Positions 21,690-32,354 of a stretch of 64,000 nucleotides of DNA are shown in pieces. The position numbers were made by a program, and so were the translations under genes. The stretch's first letter is position 1. The number at the start of each line of letters is the position of its first letter. Source of the stretch: Poa pratensis (taxonomy: Eukaryota > Streptophyta > Magnoliopsida > Poales > Poaceae). The stretch lies in assembly GCA_947311845.1 (NCBI GenBank), contig CAMZMU010000049.1, positions 3,283,368 through 3,347,367 on the forward strand, in the 5' to 3' direction. Under the pieces are notes generated by a model, which saw nothing but the letters and a program-made list of their open reading frames with translations, did no database searches and was not told where the DNA came from.

Positions 21690-22534
21690 GTATGGCTAGG
21701 ATTAAGAGACGGATCAGTAACCTTTATTGATAGAGTCCCTGTAGTATCAAGGAAACACAACCCTTAGATCCGTTAAGTGGACCCACCATGTAACAAGGAT
21801 CATATCACACGTTAAAAGGCAGGGAACTTGAGTCCATCTCATGCACGAGTACAATTTAGAGTTCAAAAAAAAGTCGCCTATCTTCAGCCTTACAAAAAAA
21901 GTCTCTTGGTCCTTTTACCTTGTGGCTCACAGGTTCGTCGGCCAGTGCCGCCGTCCGCCGGACGCAAGGATCCAGGCGAGTTCTCTACTTATCTCCATCT
22001 CACGCGTGTTCCAATCCTACACCACACCACTGTTTCCGCGGTTGTGACCTTTTGTGTCGGACGGGAGCAACATCTTCGTTTGGTGGATACAGACTACAGG
22101 GAGCGCGCGGCACCAATCGATCAAACAGCTGGATGGCTGCATGGCTGCGTACGTAGAATTCATGCATACACATGTGCCAATTTGAATCGATGGAACCCCC
22201 AGACATGACAATGTAAAACAAGATCAGGTACGAATTTATCGAGGCTATATATGCATATGACAGTATTTGATATTTATGCATGACGGTATATGCATGATAT
22301 TTTGGTGTTAATTAATTGGAGCATCAGATTTCATTCTGAAAGTAGGTTTTGTTTGATGCTATATATGTGTGATCTATCCCTCACTGTTTAAATCTACATA
22401 GTAATTACTCTCACCAATCACAACCTTTGTAACCTTTGTGCAACTCGACGTTTCAGTCTTTTGCTAATTTGGTTGTAGGTTAAATAATAACAAATATAAA
22501 AACAGCTGCAGTCATTTTCTCTATATTAGTAGCA
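21690..22534. other. Intergenic DNA; no gene recognised
   Basis: Starts with 'ggctaggattaagagacggatcag', a common flanking motif in grass repeats. Several overlapping open frames at 21828-22211 show no domain and look accidental. AT-rich from 22200 onward. Confidence 0.4.
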
Positions 22535-22565
22535 CTAGCAAAATGCCCGTGCGTTACAACGGGCG
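22535..22565 (-). mobile_element. Helitron 3' terminus (element extends to the right on the minus strand)
   Basis: Read on the minus strand: a GCCCGT...ACGGGC hairpin, then 'attttg', then CTAG, followed by T in the host. Hairpin plus CTAG end plus A/T target is the Helitron 3' signature. The element body therefore lies at 22566 and above. I did not find its 5' TC end. Confidence 0.65.
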
Positions 22566-22966
22566 ACGAATATGAAAATAGGAACAATTAAGTTGTGTAA
22601 GAAAATATTTACTTCACACAAAGATTAGTTCAGGTAAATAAATATATATGTTAGATTAAACTGTCATTAGTACAATTAAGAATAATAAGTACCTGAATTG
22701 AGGGTCCAAAATCTTCAATAATTCAGAATAATAAGTATATGAACTCAGCCTTGAAAATTCAGAATTGTTGAACACAATTTTCTCACATTCAGAACTGATG
22801 CACACAAGCTACCAGCTCTTAATGATCCACAATTTTCAATTCATGTTCCCATTTAATGATCCACAAATCCAGTTATTTATTTGAGGGGACCAATCCAGTT
22901 ATTTAAACTGCCGTACAATTCAGCAGATCATTCAGGTCAGTGTATTTATATTTGTTTGATGCTAGA

Positions 22967-23049
22967 CTTACACCTATACCCATATCTGCTATTACCGGCA
23001 CTGGAATGAGAGAGCTCCTTGACATTGTATGTTCAAAACTGATACAGAA
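22967..23049 (+). pseudogene. Fragment of a Der/EngA-like double GTPase gene, probably captured
   Basis: After an acceptor-like 'gatgctag' the + strand reads LTPIPISAITGTGMRELLDIVCSKL. This matches the G5-loop region of the first G domain of plant Der (EngA)-type ribosome-assembly GTPases, as I recall that family. The ISA-x-TGTG text is the G5 motif plus the start of the following helix. Nothing else of the enzyme is present. It lies 430 bp inside the Helitron end at 22535, so capture by that element is a reasonable inference. Confidence 0.5.
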
Positions 23050-23158
23050 ACCATTTAGGACAGTTACGATCGAAGGTGAACTTGTCAGGTCGAACCTCAC
23101 TGCCAATCACCCAAGGAACTCCTGCATAAATGATCTAGCTTTACCAGACCTCATAGGC

Positions 23159-23425
23159 TCATACCGCAGTCCAACAGAACGTACGGAGTACAGTTGAAGA
23201 CCATACGACGCCTCCTCCATGACGCACAGCTCCGTACACGGTACACAGCAAAACCACAGCTCCGTACACAGCAAAACCAGTACCGGTGCAGGCGGCCAAG
23301 AACACACCGGCCGCGCATGTGAACGCGTCCCGCGCCACGGGCCCGCTCGTCATCTGCAGGAACCTTCGCAACGCCACCCGTGTCAGGCCGGCGAGGGTGA
23401 TTCCGATGCCGGTGGCCGGCTCAGG
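23159..23425 (-). pseudogene. Unrecognised protein-like fragment on the minus strand
   Basis: The minus strand reads GIGITLAGLTRVALRRFLQ followed by a hydrophobic stretch (CAAGVFLAACTGTGFAVYGAV). It has the composition of a small membrane protein, but I do not recognise the family. Near 23230-23280 a 23-bp unit containing 'gtacacagcaaaacc' is duplicated. It may be a second captured piece in the same Helitron-like element. Confidence 0.3.
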
Positions 23426-23896
23426 CAGCGAGCGCTAAGAGTATGAGGCTCTCTGAACTGTGAAGTCGGAGCATGCAGCCATGCGGCTGGGAGTCTGGGA
23501 CGGGGCGCGTTTTTTTTTGGGGGTCCGCTTCCACACGCCCTGCTTCCGCATGTGTGGAGGGCGGGGGATGGTGACATGTGCGTCGCCGGCGTCGGCGCAG
23601 ATGGGGAGTGGTTTGCGCGACCCTGCGGATGACCTGGGCGACGGCGTCCGCCTCAATTCGTTCGGTACAGGCTGGGCGCGTAGGAGCAGAAAGATAGAAG
23701 GACCGAGGACGGGGGCGGGGATGTATTTTGAACTTGAGTGCTGCTCCCACTCGACGGAGTTAACCCAGCAACAAGACAGGGTTGATGTTTCATTCGATTT
23801 GCACTCCGAGAGCCTCCTCCTGTCTATCTAGTGTCTGAACTTGAGTGCTGCTCTGCTTGGTTTTTCACTGAGTAGCACGCATACATGTGTTAGTTA

Positions 23897-24077
23897 CAAG
23901 GAAAAAAATAGCGCCCTACAACAATATAGCGCGGGCCTAAAAATACGCTATTAGCGTGCTATATCACGCTATAGCGTGTTATAGCGCGCTATAATACACG
24001 AATTGATGTAGCGTGATCATTCTCAAAACGCTATAGCGTGCTATTAGCGGCGATATAGCGCGCTATTTTTTTCCTTG
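23897..24077. mobile_element. 181-bp MITE with GCGCTATAGCGC palindromes and a perfect 8-bp target duplication
   Basis: Terminal inverted repeats CAAGGAAAAAAATAGCG are identical at both ends. GTTAGTTA flanks both sides (23889-23896, 24078-24085). An 8-bp duplication points to the hAT superfamily. The inside is mostly short palindromes built from TAGCG/CGCTA (for example 'cgctatagcgtg', 'tagcgcgctat'). Non-coding. Confidence 0.85.
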
Positions 24078-24786
24078 GTTAGTTATAAGAGTTTGTACAC
24101 GTATGATTTATTCCAGATACATAGTTATATATGCACCCCGATCCCCTTTCCCTCCCCGACGCCGGCCACCCCAGCGTCGCCCTCGCTGGCGTAGTCCTCC
24201 GCCGCAACCTCGTCCCTCCTCCCCAGCCCCTCCTCCCGGGCCGCTCGCGCGAGGGCGGCTCCGGAGGTGAAACCTAACCCTAGAAAAACCGACCCCGGCC
24301 GATCTCAGCGGTCGCTGCCGCCGCGGCGCCGGCGATGGCGGCCACGCCTGGCCGTCTAAGGCGGCGGGCGGCCATGGCTCGCCTCGGGCGGACTCCCTTC
24401 GCGCGGGGAGTTCGTCTCCATGGCGGGTGGCGGCGCGGATGGTGGTCGGCCATGGCGTGCTGCGGGTGAACTCCCTTCGCGGTGGCTTGACCCCATGGCG
24501 GGCGGCGAGGGGGCTCGTGCTGGAGAAGCGCGGTGGCGTACGTGGAGAGGGAAGCGAGGTGTACTGCGGCGGCGCCTAGCGGGAGGTGAGGTGGATTTGG
24601 GCGACACGGGTGCTGACCGGAGACGGACAGGGAGAAGTGCGGCAGCGGGTTGCGATTGGGGAATTGGTCTATAGGTCTTTGGGGATACCCGCGGCACGGG
24701 CGCCAAGTCTGCCAAAATTTTCGCTCCACGCGCGTTCTAAAACTGGACAACCGCGCCAGAAATTTTGGCTACCCCACCACTTACAT
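24078..24786. other. GC-rich block, possibly captured gene promoter/exon
   Basis: 24130-24700 is strongly GC-rich with overlapping open frames on both strands. It has an internal repeat of 'catggcgggcggcg'/'gaactcccttcgcg' type units. It directly precedes the CACTA subterminal array, so it may be captured DNA inside that element. No protein family recognised. Confidence 0.35.
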
Positions 24787-25016
24787 GTGCCGGCAGTTGG
24801 CTCTGCCGGGATGTGTTTGTGCCGGCAGTTTTGATGGCTCTACAAGTCTAGATTATTGCCGGCAGTTAACAGGCTGGGATTCTAATTTTTTACCGGCTGC
24901 AAGTGAGACCTCAAAAACCTTTACCGGCTGTTCATTTGTGCCGTCAGTTTATTCGTCCCTAGAAGTGTATCTTTGCCGGCTATTCTTTGCCCCTAATTTT
25001 GGTCCATGGTGTAGTG
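24787..25016. mobile_element. CACTA transposon end with TGCCGGCAG subterminal repeats
   Basis: Seven or more copies of TGCCGGCAG or variants ('tgccggcagtt', 'taccggctg', 'tgccggctatt') precede the terminus CCATGGTGTAGTG at 25004-25016, i.e. a CACTACACCATGG inverted repeat. The other end was not found. This is a third CACTA subfamily in the window. Confidence 0.7.
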
Positions 25017-25180
25017 AAATTGGCAGGCACCGCCGACGACATCCTCGCGTTGCAACAACCCACCTTCAGGAGGTCGGCAAGGGTGTTCCAACATGCTGCC
25101 ACGTAGAACGCGGGCCAGCGTCGAGTTTTGCCTGTCAATGAGTGTGGACACGCCGGTCAACTTAATTTAATGTTGGCGCT

Positions 25181-25640
25181 TTTTTGGAAAGGTACACACC
25201 ACTTGACAATGAGGATTAATGATTTCACCACTGAACCGACAATAAATTACAAAAATAATAATTGTAGAGAGGTCTTGATTTTTTTTTTTTGACGTGAGAG
25301 GTCTTGAATATTTGAATTGTACTTTTGGCACAACATAACAAAAAATGGGAAGATACAATGCATGTTAAGAACATTATTCAGCAATTGCATGAATCAGGAA
25401 AAATCATTGTTACTAGAACATTGTGAATTTTTTAAATCGATTTATCTTGTCAACATTATTGGGATATTTATTTCCCCTGCCTTTCATTACTTTGTCTATT
25501 TATATGAATTGTCATCTAAATTTAGATGAATCCGAGGAACAAAAAATACACATAAAAAGGCGAGGTACCAATTTTAGATTTTTAACAATAAACTAACTAT
25601 GGAAAAAAAGCAAATCAAGTGTATTCACCAAAAAGAATTG
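25181..25640. repeat. Diverged direct duplication, copy 1
   Basis: About 460 bp, AT-rich, aligned with 25845-26273. Shared blocks include 'gaaaaatcattgttactaga' and 'aacaataaactaactatgga'. I estimate high-eighties percent identity by eye. Confidence 0.8.
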
Positions 25641-25698
25641 TAGAGGGTGTCGTTTGAGGAACCTACCCATCGACCCGGACGCCAGCAAACAGACAATT

Positions 25699-25740
25699 TG
25701 GTGGTGGTGGTGGTGGGGGGGGGGGGGGGGGGGGGGGGGG
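25699..25740. repeat. (GGT)n followed by a 26-base G run
   Basis: Five GGT-like triplets run into 26 uninterrupted G. Strong G-quadruplex potential, and length is uncertain in any assembly. Confidence 0.9.
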
Positions 25741-25844
25741 TTCGGACCAAGACAAGGGGCACCTGGTGGAGATGGTCTAACAACTGGACTTTGTTTCACT
25801 CAAGTATCAATATTGTATCACACCTAATATAAGTCGAAAGACCC

Positions 25845-26273
25845 TTTTAGGAAACGTACACCACTTCACAAGTGAGGATTTATAATTTTACAACTTAGCC
25901 GGCAATGTATTTCAAAATATTTTATAGATTGAATATTTGAATTGGACTTTTGACACACAATAACCAAAAACAGGAAAAACACAAAAACATGTGTGTTAAG
26001 ATCTTTATTCAACAATTACATGAAACAGGAAAAATCATTGTTACTAGAACATTGTGAATTTTCTAAATCCATTTATCTCACCAACATTATTTGAATATTT
26101 ATTTTCCCTACATTTCATTACTTTATCTGTTTATATGAATTGTCATCTAAATTTAGATGAATCCGACGAACAAAAAAATACACATAAAAAAGGCAAGGTA
26201 CCAATTTTAGATTTTTAACAATAAACTAACTATGGAAAAAAAGCTAATCAAGTGTATTCACCAAAAAGAATTG
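25845..26273. repeat. Diverged direct duplication, copy 2
   Basis: Second copy of the unit at 25181-25640, in the same orientation, 664 bp downstream. The spacer between the copies contains the G run. Confidence 0.8.
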
Positions 26274-26953
26274 CATTTAGGCTTGTGATTGCAATAAATC
26301 GCAAGACCTTTATCCTTTTCTAAAATGAATAGTTTGCCGGAGGACATGTAACTAAAATCAATGATTTTTTCCGTCATATTGCCATGCCACCCCAAGAAAA
26401 ACAATCGTGAGACTAAAATGGTTGCTACCTATATGTCTGAAACATAGATAATCTGGAAGATTTAACACGCCTTGTAGTGTAGGCTGTAGCTAGAGAGGGG
26501 AAATACATGTCTCAAAAAACATATACATCTCACATTATAGGGAACTGAAGAAACCATTGTAGCGTAGACTGTTCAGAAATTTATCACAAAAAATTCAGGT
26601 TCAGTCAACCATTGTCGCGTAGACTGTTCAGCAAGCACGCGCGCGCCAGTTCGGCCCGTCGTCGAATCCTTTCGAGATAATATGGGTCGCCGGATTCGCC
26701 GCCCGTTTCTCCGTGGAGCTTCCTTCCTCCTCTGCCTCCTCCGCTTCAACAATGGTAGGGGGCGATTTGGGCGCGGGAGGTGCGGGATTTGATGAGAGAG
26801 AGATACGGGGGCAATTGAATAGTATGGATTTGGTGCTCTAATTCCCTCCTCTGATTAATCGCGCCAGTAAATAAATTCCCTTCCCGTGCGTGCAGTGCAA
26901 CCCCCGCGCTTTGTTTCCTTCCTCAAACCCAAACCCTCGCCGCCACCTCCACC
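26274..26953 (+). promoter_or_regulatory. Upstream region and leader of F-box gene F1
   Basis: Becomes GC-rich from 26630. A possible leader intron could run from 'caatg|gtagggg' (26754) to 'gtgcgtgcag' (about 26894), followed by the leader 'caaaccctcgccgcc' shared by most genes of the array. 26520-26640 repeats 'accattgt.gcgtagactgttca'. Confidence 0.35.
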
Positions 26954-28381
26954 ATGCCGCCGCCGCCGACGCTGCCGGACGAGATTCTCGAGGAGATCTT
27001 CCTCCGCCTCCCGCCGGACGAGCCCGAGTGCCTCGTGCGCGCCTCCCTCTCCAGCAAGCTCTGGCTCGGCCGCCTCACCGGCACCACCTTCCAGGTTGCT
27101 ACCGCGAGTTCCACGGAGCTGCCCCCACGCTCGGCTTCCTCTGTCGCTCCACTTTCGACTGCAACAAGAAACATCCCGACCCACTCTTCGTCTCCACCGG
27201 GAAATTCAGCCCACGTATTCCCCAAGGCATGGACTGGGGCCCGTGCTACGGACACAGTCTGTGGGACTGCCGCCATGGCCGCGTCCTCCTCGGGAACACG
27301 AGGTGGGAGAAAAGCAACGCGCTCACCGTTTGGGACCCCTGACGGGCCGCCACTGGGAGCTGGACGCGCCTGGAATCCACAGCAATGGCAGGGCCGCGGT
27401 GCTCTGCTCGGTCGCCGACTGTGACCACATCGCCTGTCACGATGGGCCCTTCCGGGTGGTCTTCGTCGGCCTGCAGAGGGATGATACTTGTGTTGCATAC
27501 ACGCATGATGTGTCCTTGCCACACATGGGGGGAGGGTGGAGCCAGCCTTGCTCTGATCTTCATCTTCCCGATGGCGCATTCTTCGACCCAAGGCCCCCGG
27601 TCCTCACTCAAGATGCACTTTACTTCATGGTTTTGGATGTTGCGTATTATGAGGATCACGATGAGGATGATGACTATGAGAACATAACAATTCTCAAGTA
27701 CGACCTCGGCTCTAATTGCTTATCACTAATCGATGTGCCACTTTTGGAGATTAGCACTGACGGTGACATTGTCCTCATGGCTATGAAGGATGGCAGTTTG
27801 GGGTTTGCACGCGTGAACATGTTAACCCTCTACCTATGGTCAAGGCAGGTGGGGTCCAATGGAGTTGCAGCATGGTCTGCATGTACAGCCTTTGATCTCG
27901 AAGAATTTCCCATTCGAAATCCCAAGACACAACTTAGGCTTATTGGATCTGTGGAGGGCACTGATATCGTTTTCGTCACCTCAGACCTTGGCATCTACGA
28001 GATTAGTCTCAGGTCACTAGAGTGGGAGAAGATATGGAAGACAGAAAATTTCCATGCTTTGGTTCCTTATGTGAGCTTCTATGATCCAATAGGTATTTAT
28101 ATATGCTTCTTTTAGTCATTTGGGAGCAACCTCAAGCAATAATAATATATTATTCACTGAAACAAAAAACATATATTGAATGTAAATAGATCAAAAGTTA
28201 GATTTAATGTTTCAGTTTGTGTTTATATATGTGCTTGAGCAAATTTTGAGTGTTATCACACTCGGATGTTACACCTTACTACGATTGGTAGTTTTTATGC
28301 TATGTCGTCATCTACTTTTATGACCACACTGAAAAATCTATTTTTGCAGAGAGGGCAGATCCATGTGGTGCGGTGCATTGA
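26954..28381 (+). pseudogene. F1: F-box/beta-propeller gene with two frameshifts
   Basis: Starts MPPPPTLPDEILEEIFLRLP, a clear F-box. Compared with its neighbours it has lost one base near 27094 (after LTGTTFQ) and one near 27339 (GAC CCC [A]TG ACG), so three frames must be read to follow the protein. Thereafter the propeller region is intact, including CDHIACHDGPFRVVFVG, DLGSNCLSLID and LGIYEISL. Exon 1 ends at 28092 ('aatag|gtattt'). After a 257-bp intron, exon 2 (28350-28381) encodes E-R-A-D-P-C-G-A-V-H-stop. A functional protein is unlikely unless the two gaps are sequencing errors, which a homopolymer-poor context makes less likely. Confidence 0.75.
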
Positions 28382-30946
28382 CAACGCTTGGTTGAATTTT
28401 CTTAAGGGCAGAAGGCCACCCTCATCAAGAAGAAAGATGACCAACTTGGAGTCGACAGGGATCTTATGATGAAATATACCAATATTTAGTAGCTGGTTTG
28501 GTGAATGGGTATTTGTTTTCTCATACGTACTGTTTTTAGCTTTTGTCAGTAAGCTTGATAACATCCACGTGTGGTTGCCATGTGTAAGTGGGCGAATGGT
28601 TTATCTTCTAATGAACCTCTAGTTTCTTGCAGCAGCAACAACAACCATGTGCGGTGTGCCTGTGTTATTCAGTTTGTTTGAAAGATCTAGATAGTAGCTT
28701 AGTCTTAAAAATTCTGCTTGCTCTATGTGGCAGCATGATTTTGTGATTACACATGTCACTAGCTGGTACGTGTTATGGTGGTGCTGGGTTGGCTGCTCAT
28801 GCTGTTTTTGGCTCTTGTCACTGATTTGTTGATTTTCTGGTTTGTCCGTGTGCGCTGAAGGGTGTTCTTGTAGTGAACTGCAACTTCTTGGAGCATTAGC
28901 TATGTGCTCTGTTGTTTAGTTTGCTTCCAAATGCATCTGCATACACAATGGCTTAGTTAACCCTTCTTATGTGGGTGTTCGTGATGAGTAATTTGTGGGT
29001 AATGATATCATTTTCTTCGGGAGTTGCAATGCTAAACCTGAGGCATGGCTGGCATCTGCTGGGTAGGAGCATCACAGGCTGAAGACCCTTCTTGTCCCTA
29101 GAATGTTATTTTTCTTAAGTAGACGGTATGAGATTGCAGATGTTGCTCTGCCCTTGGGCTGTAATAACTGTAATTTATTTTTACTTTCAGTTTTGGATAC
29201 TTGCAGTGAACTATGCGCAGATGTTCCACTCTAGGAGGCAACATGGGCGTTTAAAGCACCCATGTTACAGCATGGTGCTTGGTTTCTCATGCTGTTGTTG
29301 GCTTTTGTCTGTATAAGTTTGGTGATTTTCTCAGGTTGTCTGTGTGCGCGTTAGGGTGATCATGTAATGAACTCCAGTTTTCTTGCCCTTTTGTTTTGTT
29401 TGCTTCAAATGATCTGCATATTCTCGCTCTTAGACGTCTACGGTTACCTCCTCTTGAGACTCAGATCTCAGAAGGTTCAATTGATCAGCAGATGATGTCG
29501 GCTGTTGCTCCTGATAAATCTTTTGTTGCTCAAAAAGATGATAATGACTTCTGCTTGCTGGATGTGCAATCAACATGAATTAACCTTGTAAACTGAATTA
29601 GTACCACATGCTGCAGTATATTTGTTTCCTTGGTTTGAGCTATGTAAGGTGAAGCACTGAATGTAAGGAGCTTTGTATAAGAAATGTCAGGAACTTGGGA
29701 TCCCAGTGCTAACACTGTATTTGGGGTTTAAGGTTGTATAGAAACATTCTTTTCGCTGAAGCATGCAGGAGCAGTGCCAGTTCATTTATAGGTGTAAATA
29801 AGAGCATATATATACTTTACTGTTTCAGTTAAAGTGATACTGCTGAATCATTTCAGGTTGCAGATGAGGTGGATGAACTGTGATGAAATACCAAGTAAAA
29901 TACCAAGACTTAAAACTCTGTTTCAGCAGCAACCATGTGTTTAATTATTCAGTTTGCTTGAAAGTTCGCTGTAGATAGTAGCTTAGTCTTAAAAACCATG
30001 TCTTCTCTACAGATTTGATGAGTAGAACTATTGGTTTACTTCAGCCAAGATATGTTATGGGAGTACATCATCCAATATTATTTTTGGTCAGTGAACGGTG
30101 TCTCTAAATCAAACCCAAAAACAGTTTGCAAGGTCTTTACAAACTAGATCAGTTGATGAAAGGTGGGACACAGGCCCGAGCCAAAAGAGCTAGTCCTATT
30201 AAGTTGGGCAAGAGCAGCATTACGACACCTTGTACCAGTTTCCTGAAACCTGCAAGAAGGCAATTGATTCAGCAAGTTGCACAGCGAGTTTCAGGGCACA
30301 GCTTCAGCATTGACACAGGGATACAGTACGAATTGAACAACGCCATTCGAATTTGTCGCAATGACCAAAGTGTTGAGAGAACGTAGCATGGACAATTGAT
30401 CTTGATACAACCATCTCCGTTGTAGTCCAACCAGGAGAAGCCGAAGTACTAGCCTGGCACCTGTCCGGCCATGGCGTCTACACCACAAGAAGCACTCGTA
30501 GGGCTATGACCATTATCATGGGTGATCGTGCCAAAGTAGCATCAACACGGAATATATACAAATTAAACCAAGACTTAAAAACCATGTCTTGATGTTGACC
30601 GACATCAGGATTCAGGTAGCAGGCATTAGTACAACGGCTTCAACGACCGACTTCACGCAGAGCTGGCCGACTCTCCTCCGTGCCGCCGCCACGGCAGTTT
30701 CTGCCGGATGAGTGTGTTTGTGCGCTGGTTGATGGATGAGGATGACTGTTGTTGACACTGCAAGCCTGGTGTAATATCATCGTCAGGGTTCAGATTTTCA
30801 AAGAGGATGAAGCAGAGCTTCTAGTGGAAGAAACCCATTCTCACTGTTTTTACGGGCCCGCCTGTCGGAACCGCACAGCATATACTGGCCAGGCCCAGCT
30901 CAAAATATTCCCCACACCAAACCCTCGCCGCCGACACCGACAGACC
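28382..30946. other. F1-F2 intergenic DNA, part of the duplicated array
   Basis: Non-coding. 29569-30390 closely matches 51299-51960 downstream of F6 (shared 'catgaattaaccttgtaaac', 'ctttacaaactagat'). The 'ctagtttcttgcagcagcaacaacaaccatgtg' type block recurs after other members. 30600-30946 is the F2 upstream region with a 'cctgtcgg' motif at about 30860. Confidence 0.6.
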
Positions 30947-32354
30947 ATGCCGCCGCCGCTGCCGGACGAGCTTCTCGAGGAGATCTTCCTCCGCCTCCCG
31001 CCGGACGAGCCCGAGTGCCTCGTGCGCGCCTCCCTCGCCAGCAAGCTCTGGCTCGGCCGCCTCGCCGCCCCTCGCTTCCGCGGTCTCTACAGCGAGTTCC
31101 ACGGTGCTCCTCCCATGCTCGGCTTCTTTAATTCCAATCCATACTTCATCATGGATGATGAGCCACTCTTCGTCCCCACCACCAAATTCCGCGCGTACAT
31201 TCCCGACCCCGGAAACAGGGGGAGGCGTGGGACTGCCGCCATGGCCGCCTTCTCTCGGGTGTAGCGATGTGTCACCCACGGATCTCGTGATTTTGGACCC
31301 CGTCACGGGCTGCCGGAGGGAGCTGGTCGCGCCGGACCGCAACTACATCCGCTACGGGGCCGCGGTGCTCTGCGCCGTCAACGGTTGTGACCACCGCGCG
31401 TGTCATGAGGATGGCCCCTCCCAGGTGGTCTTCGTCGGTCTAGATATTGGTGCTGTTGAATTTGTCGCGTATGCTACGTGTCCTTGCCAGAGACGGGTGA
31501 GTGGACTAGTCCTCACTTTCACCTCCGTCAGTGGAGCAAGCCCTGCTCTGGTCTTCATCTTGGGTCTGATGCATCCATCCAGCGAGTGCCCCCTATACTC
31601 ATCCAAGACACACTCTACTTCATGCTTGTGTATGATGATGATCATCACGTGGGGATTCTCAAGTATGATTTGTCTTCTAAATGCTTATCACTCATTCATG
31701 CGCCGCTGGCAGAGCAAGACACTGCCCATACCACTATCCTAATGGGGATGGAGGATGGCAGTCTGGGGTTTGCACACCTGGACGGGTTAACTCTCAATCT
31801 GTGGTCAAGGCAGATGGGTTCCGACGGAGTTGGGTCATGGACTGAATGTAGAGTAATTGATTTTAAGGAACTTCTCCCTTTTCCCATGACAAGACTTAGA
31901 CTGGTTGGATCCGTGGAGGGAAGTGATGTCATTCTCGTGACCATGAAACTTGGAACCTACCAGATTAATCTCAGTCACTAGAGTGGAAGAAGATATGGAA
32001 GGAAGAAACTTTATATACTTTAATTCGTACATGAGATTTTACTATCCACAAGGTATATCTATGTCTCCTTTCTTTTGTAATTTCGGAACAACTCTTGAGT
32101 GATAATAATATATCGGTCACTCGAAGAAACCATATATTGAATGTATGATTAAATTGAAAGTTCTATATAATGCTTCAGTTTGCGATAGTATTTGTGTTTG
32201 AGCAAATTTTGAGTGCTCTGTACACTCGAATGTTACACCTAATTATGATTATGCCTACTTAATTGGCAATATATATGCTATCATGTAATCTCCTTTTGTG
32301 ATAGCAAATCTATGTTTTTCAGAGACGGTGAACTCATGTGATACGGCATATTGA
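30947..32354 (+). pseudogene. F2: F-box/beta-propeller pseudogene with at least four frameshifts
   Basis: ATG at 30947 begins MPPPLPDELLEEIFLRLPPD, an intact F-box followed by APPMLGFF. The reading frame then shifts near 31225, near 31260, near 31475 (before LPETGEW) and near 31970 (INLS-H, one base of AGG lost). Propeller landmarks remain recognisable: VNGCDHRACHEDGP, GILKYDLSSKCLSLIH and MEDGSLGFAHLDGLTLNLWS. Exon 1 would end at 32052 ('cacaag|gtatat'). Exon 2 (32323-32354) reads E-T-V-N-S-C-D-T-A-Y-stop. The retained splice sites show it was once a normal member of the long-intron subfamily. Confidence 0.85.

Noticed and set aside
23905..24070. GCGCTATAGCGC repeats as a CRISPR-like array
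   Set aside because: No regular repeat-spacer pattern, and inverted ends with an 8-bp target duplication identify a plant MITE.
26923..27591. Long minus-strand frames opposite the F-box genes (also at 36097-36837, 53021-53830, 39393-39758)
   Set aside because: They are mirror frames of strongly GC-biased F-box coding sequence and recur at the same place in each paralogue. The + strand frame has the F-box and the splice sites.
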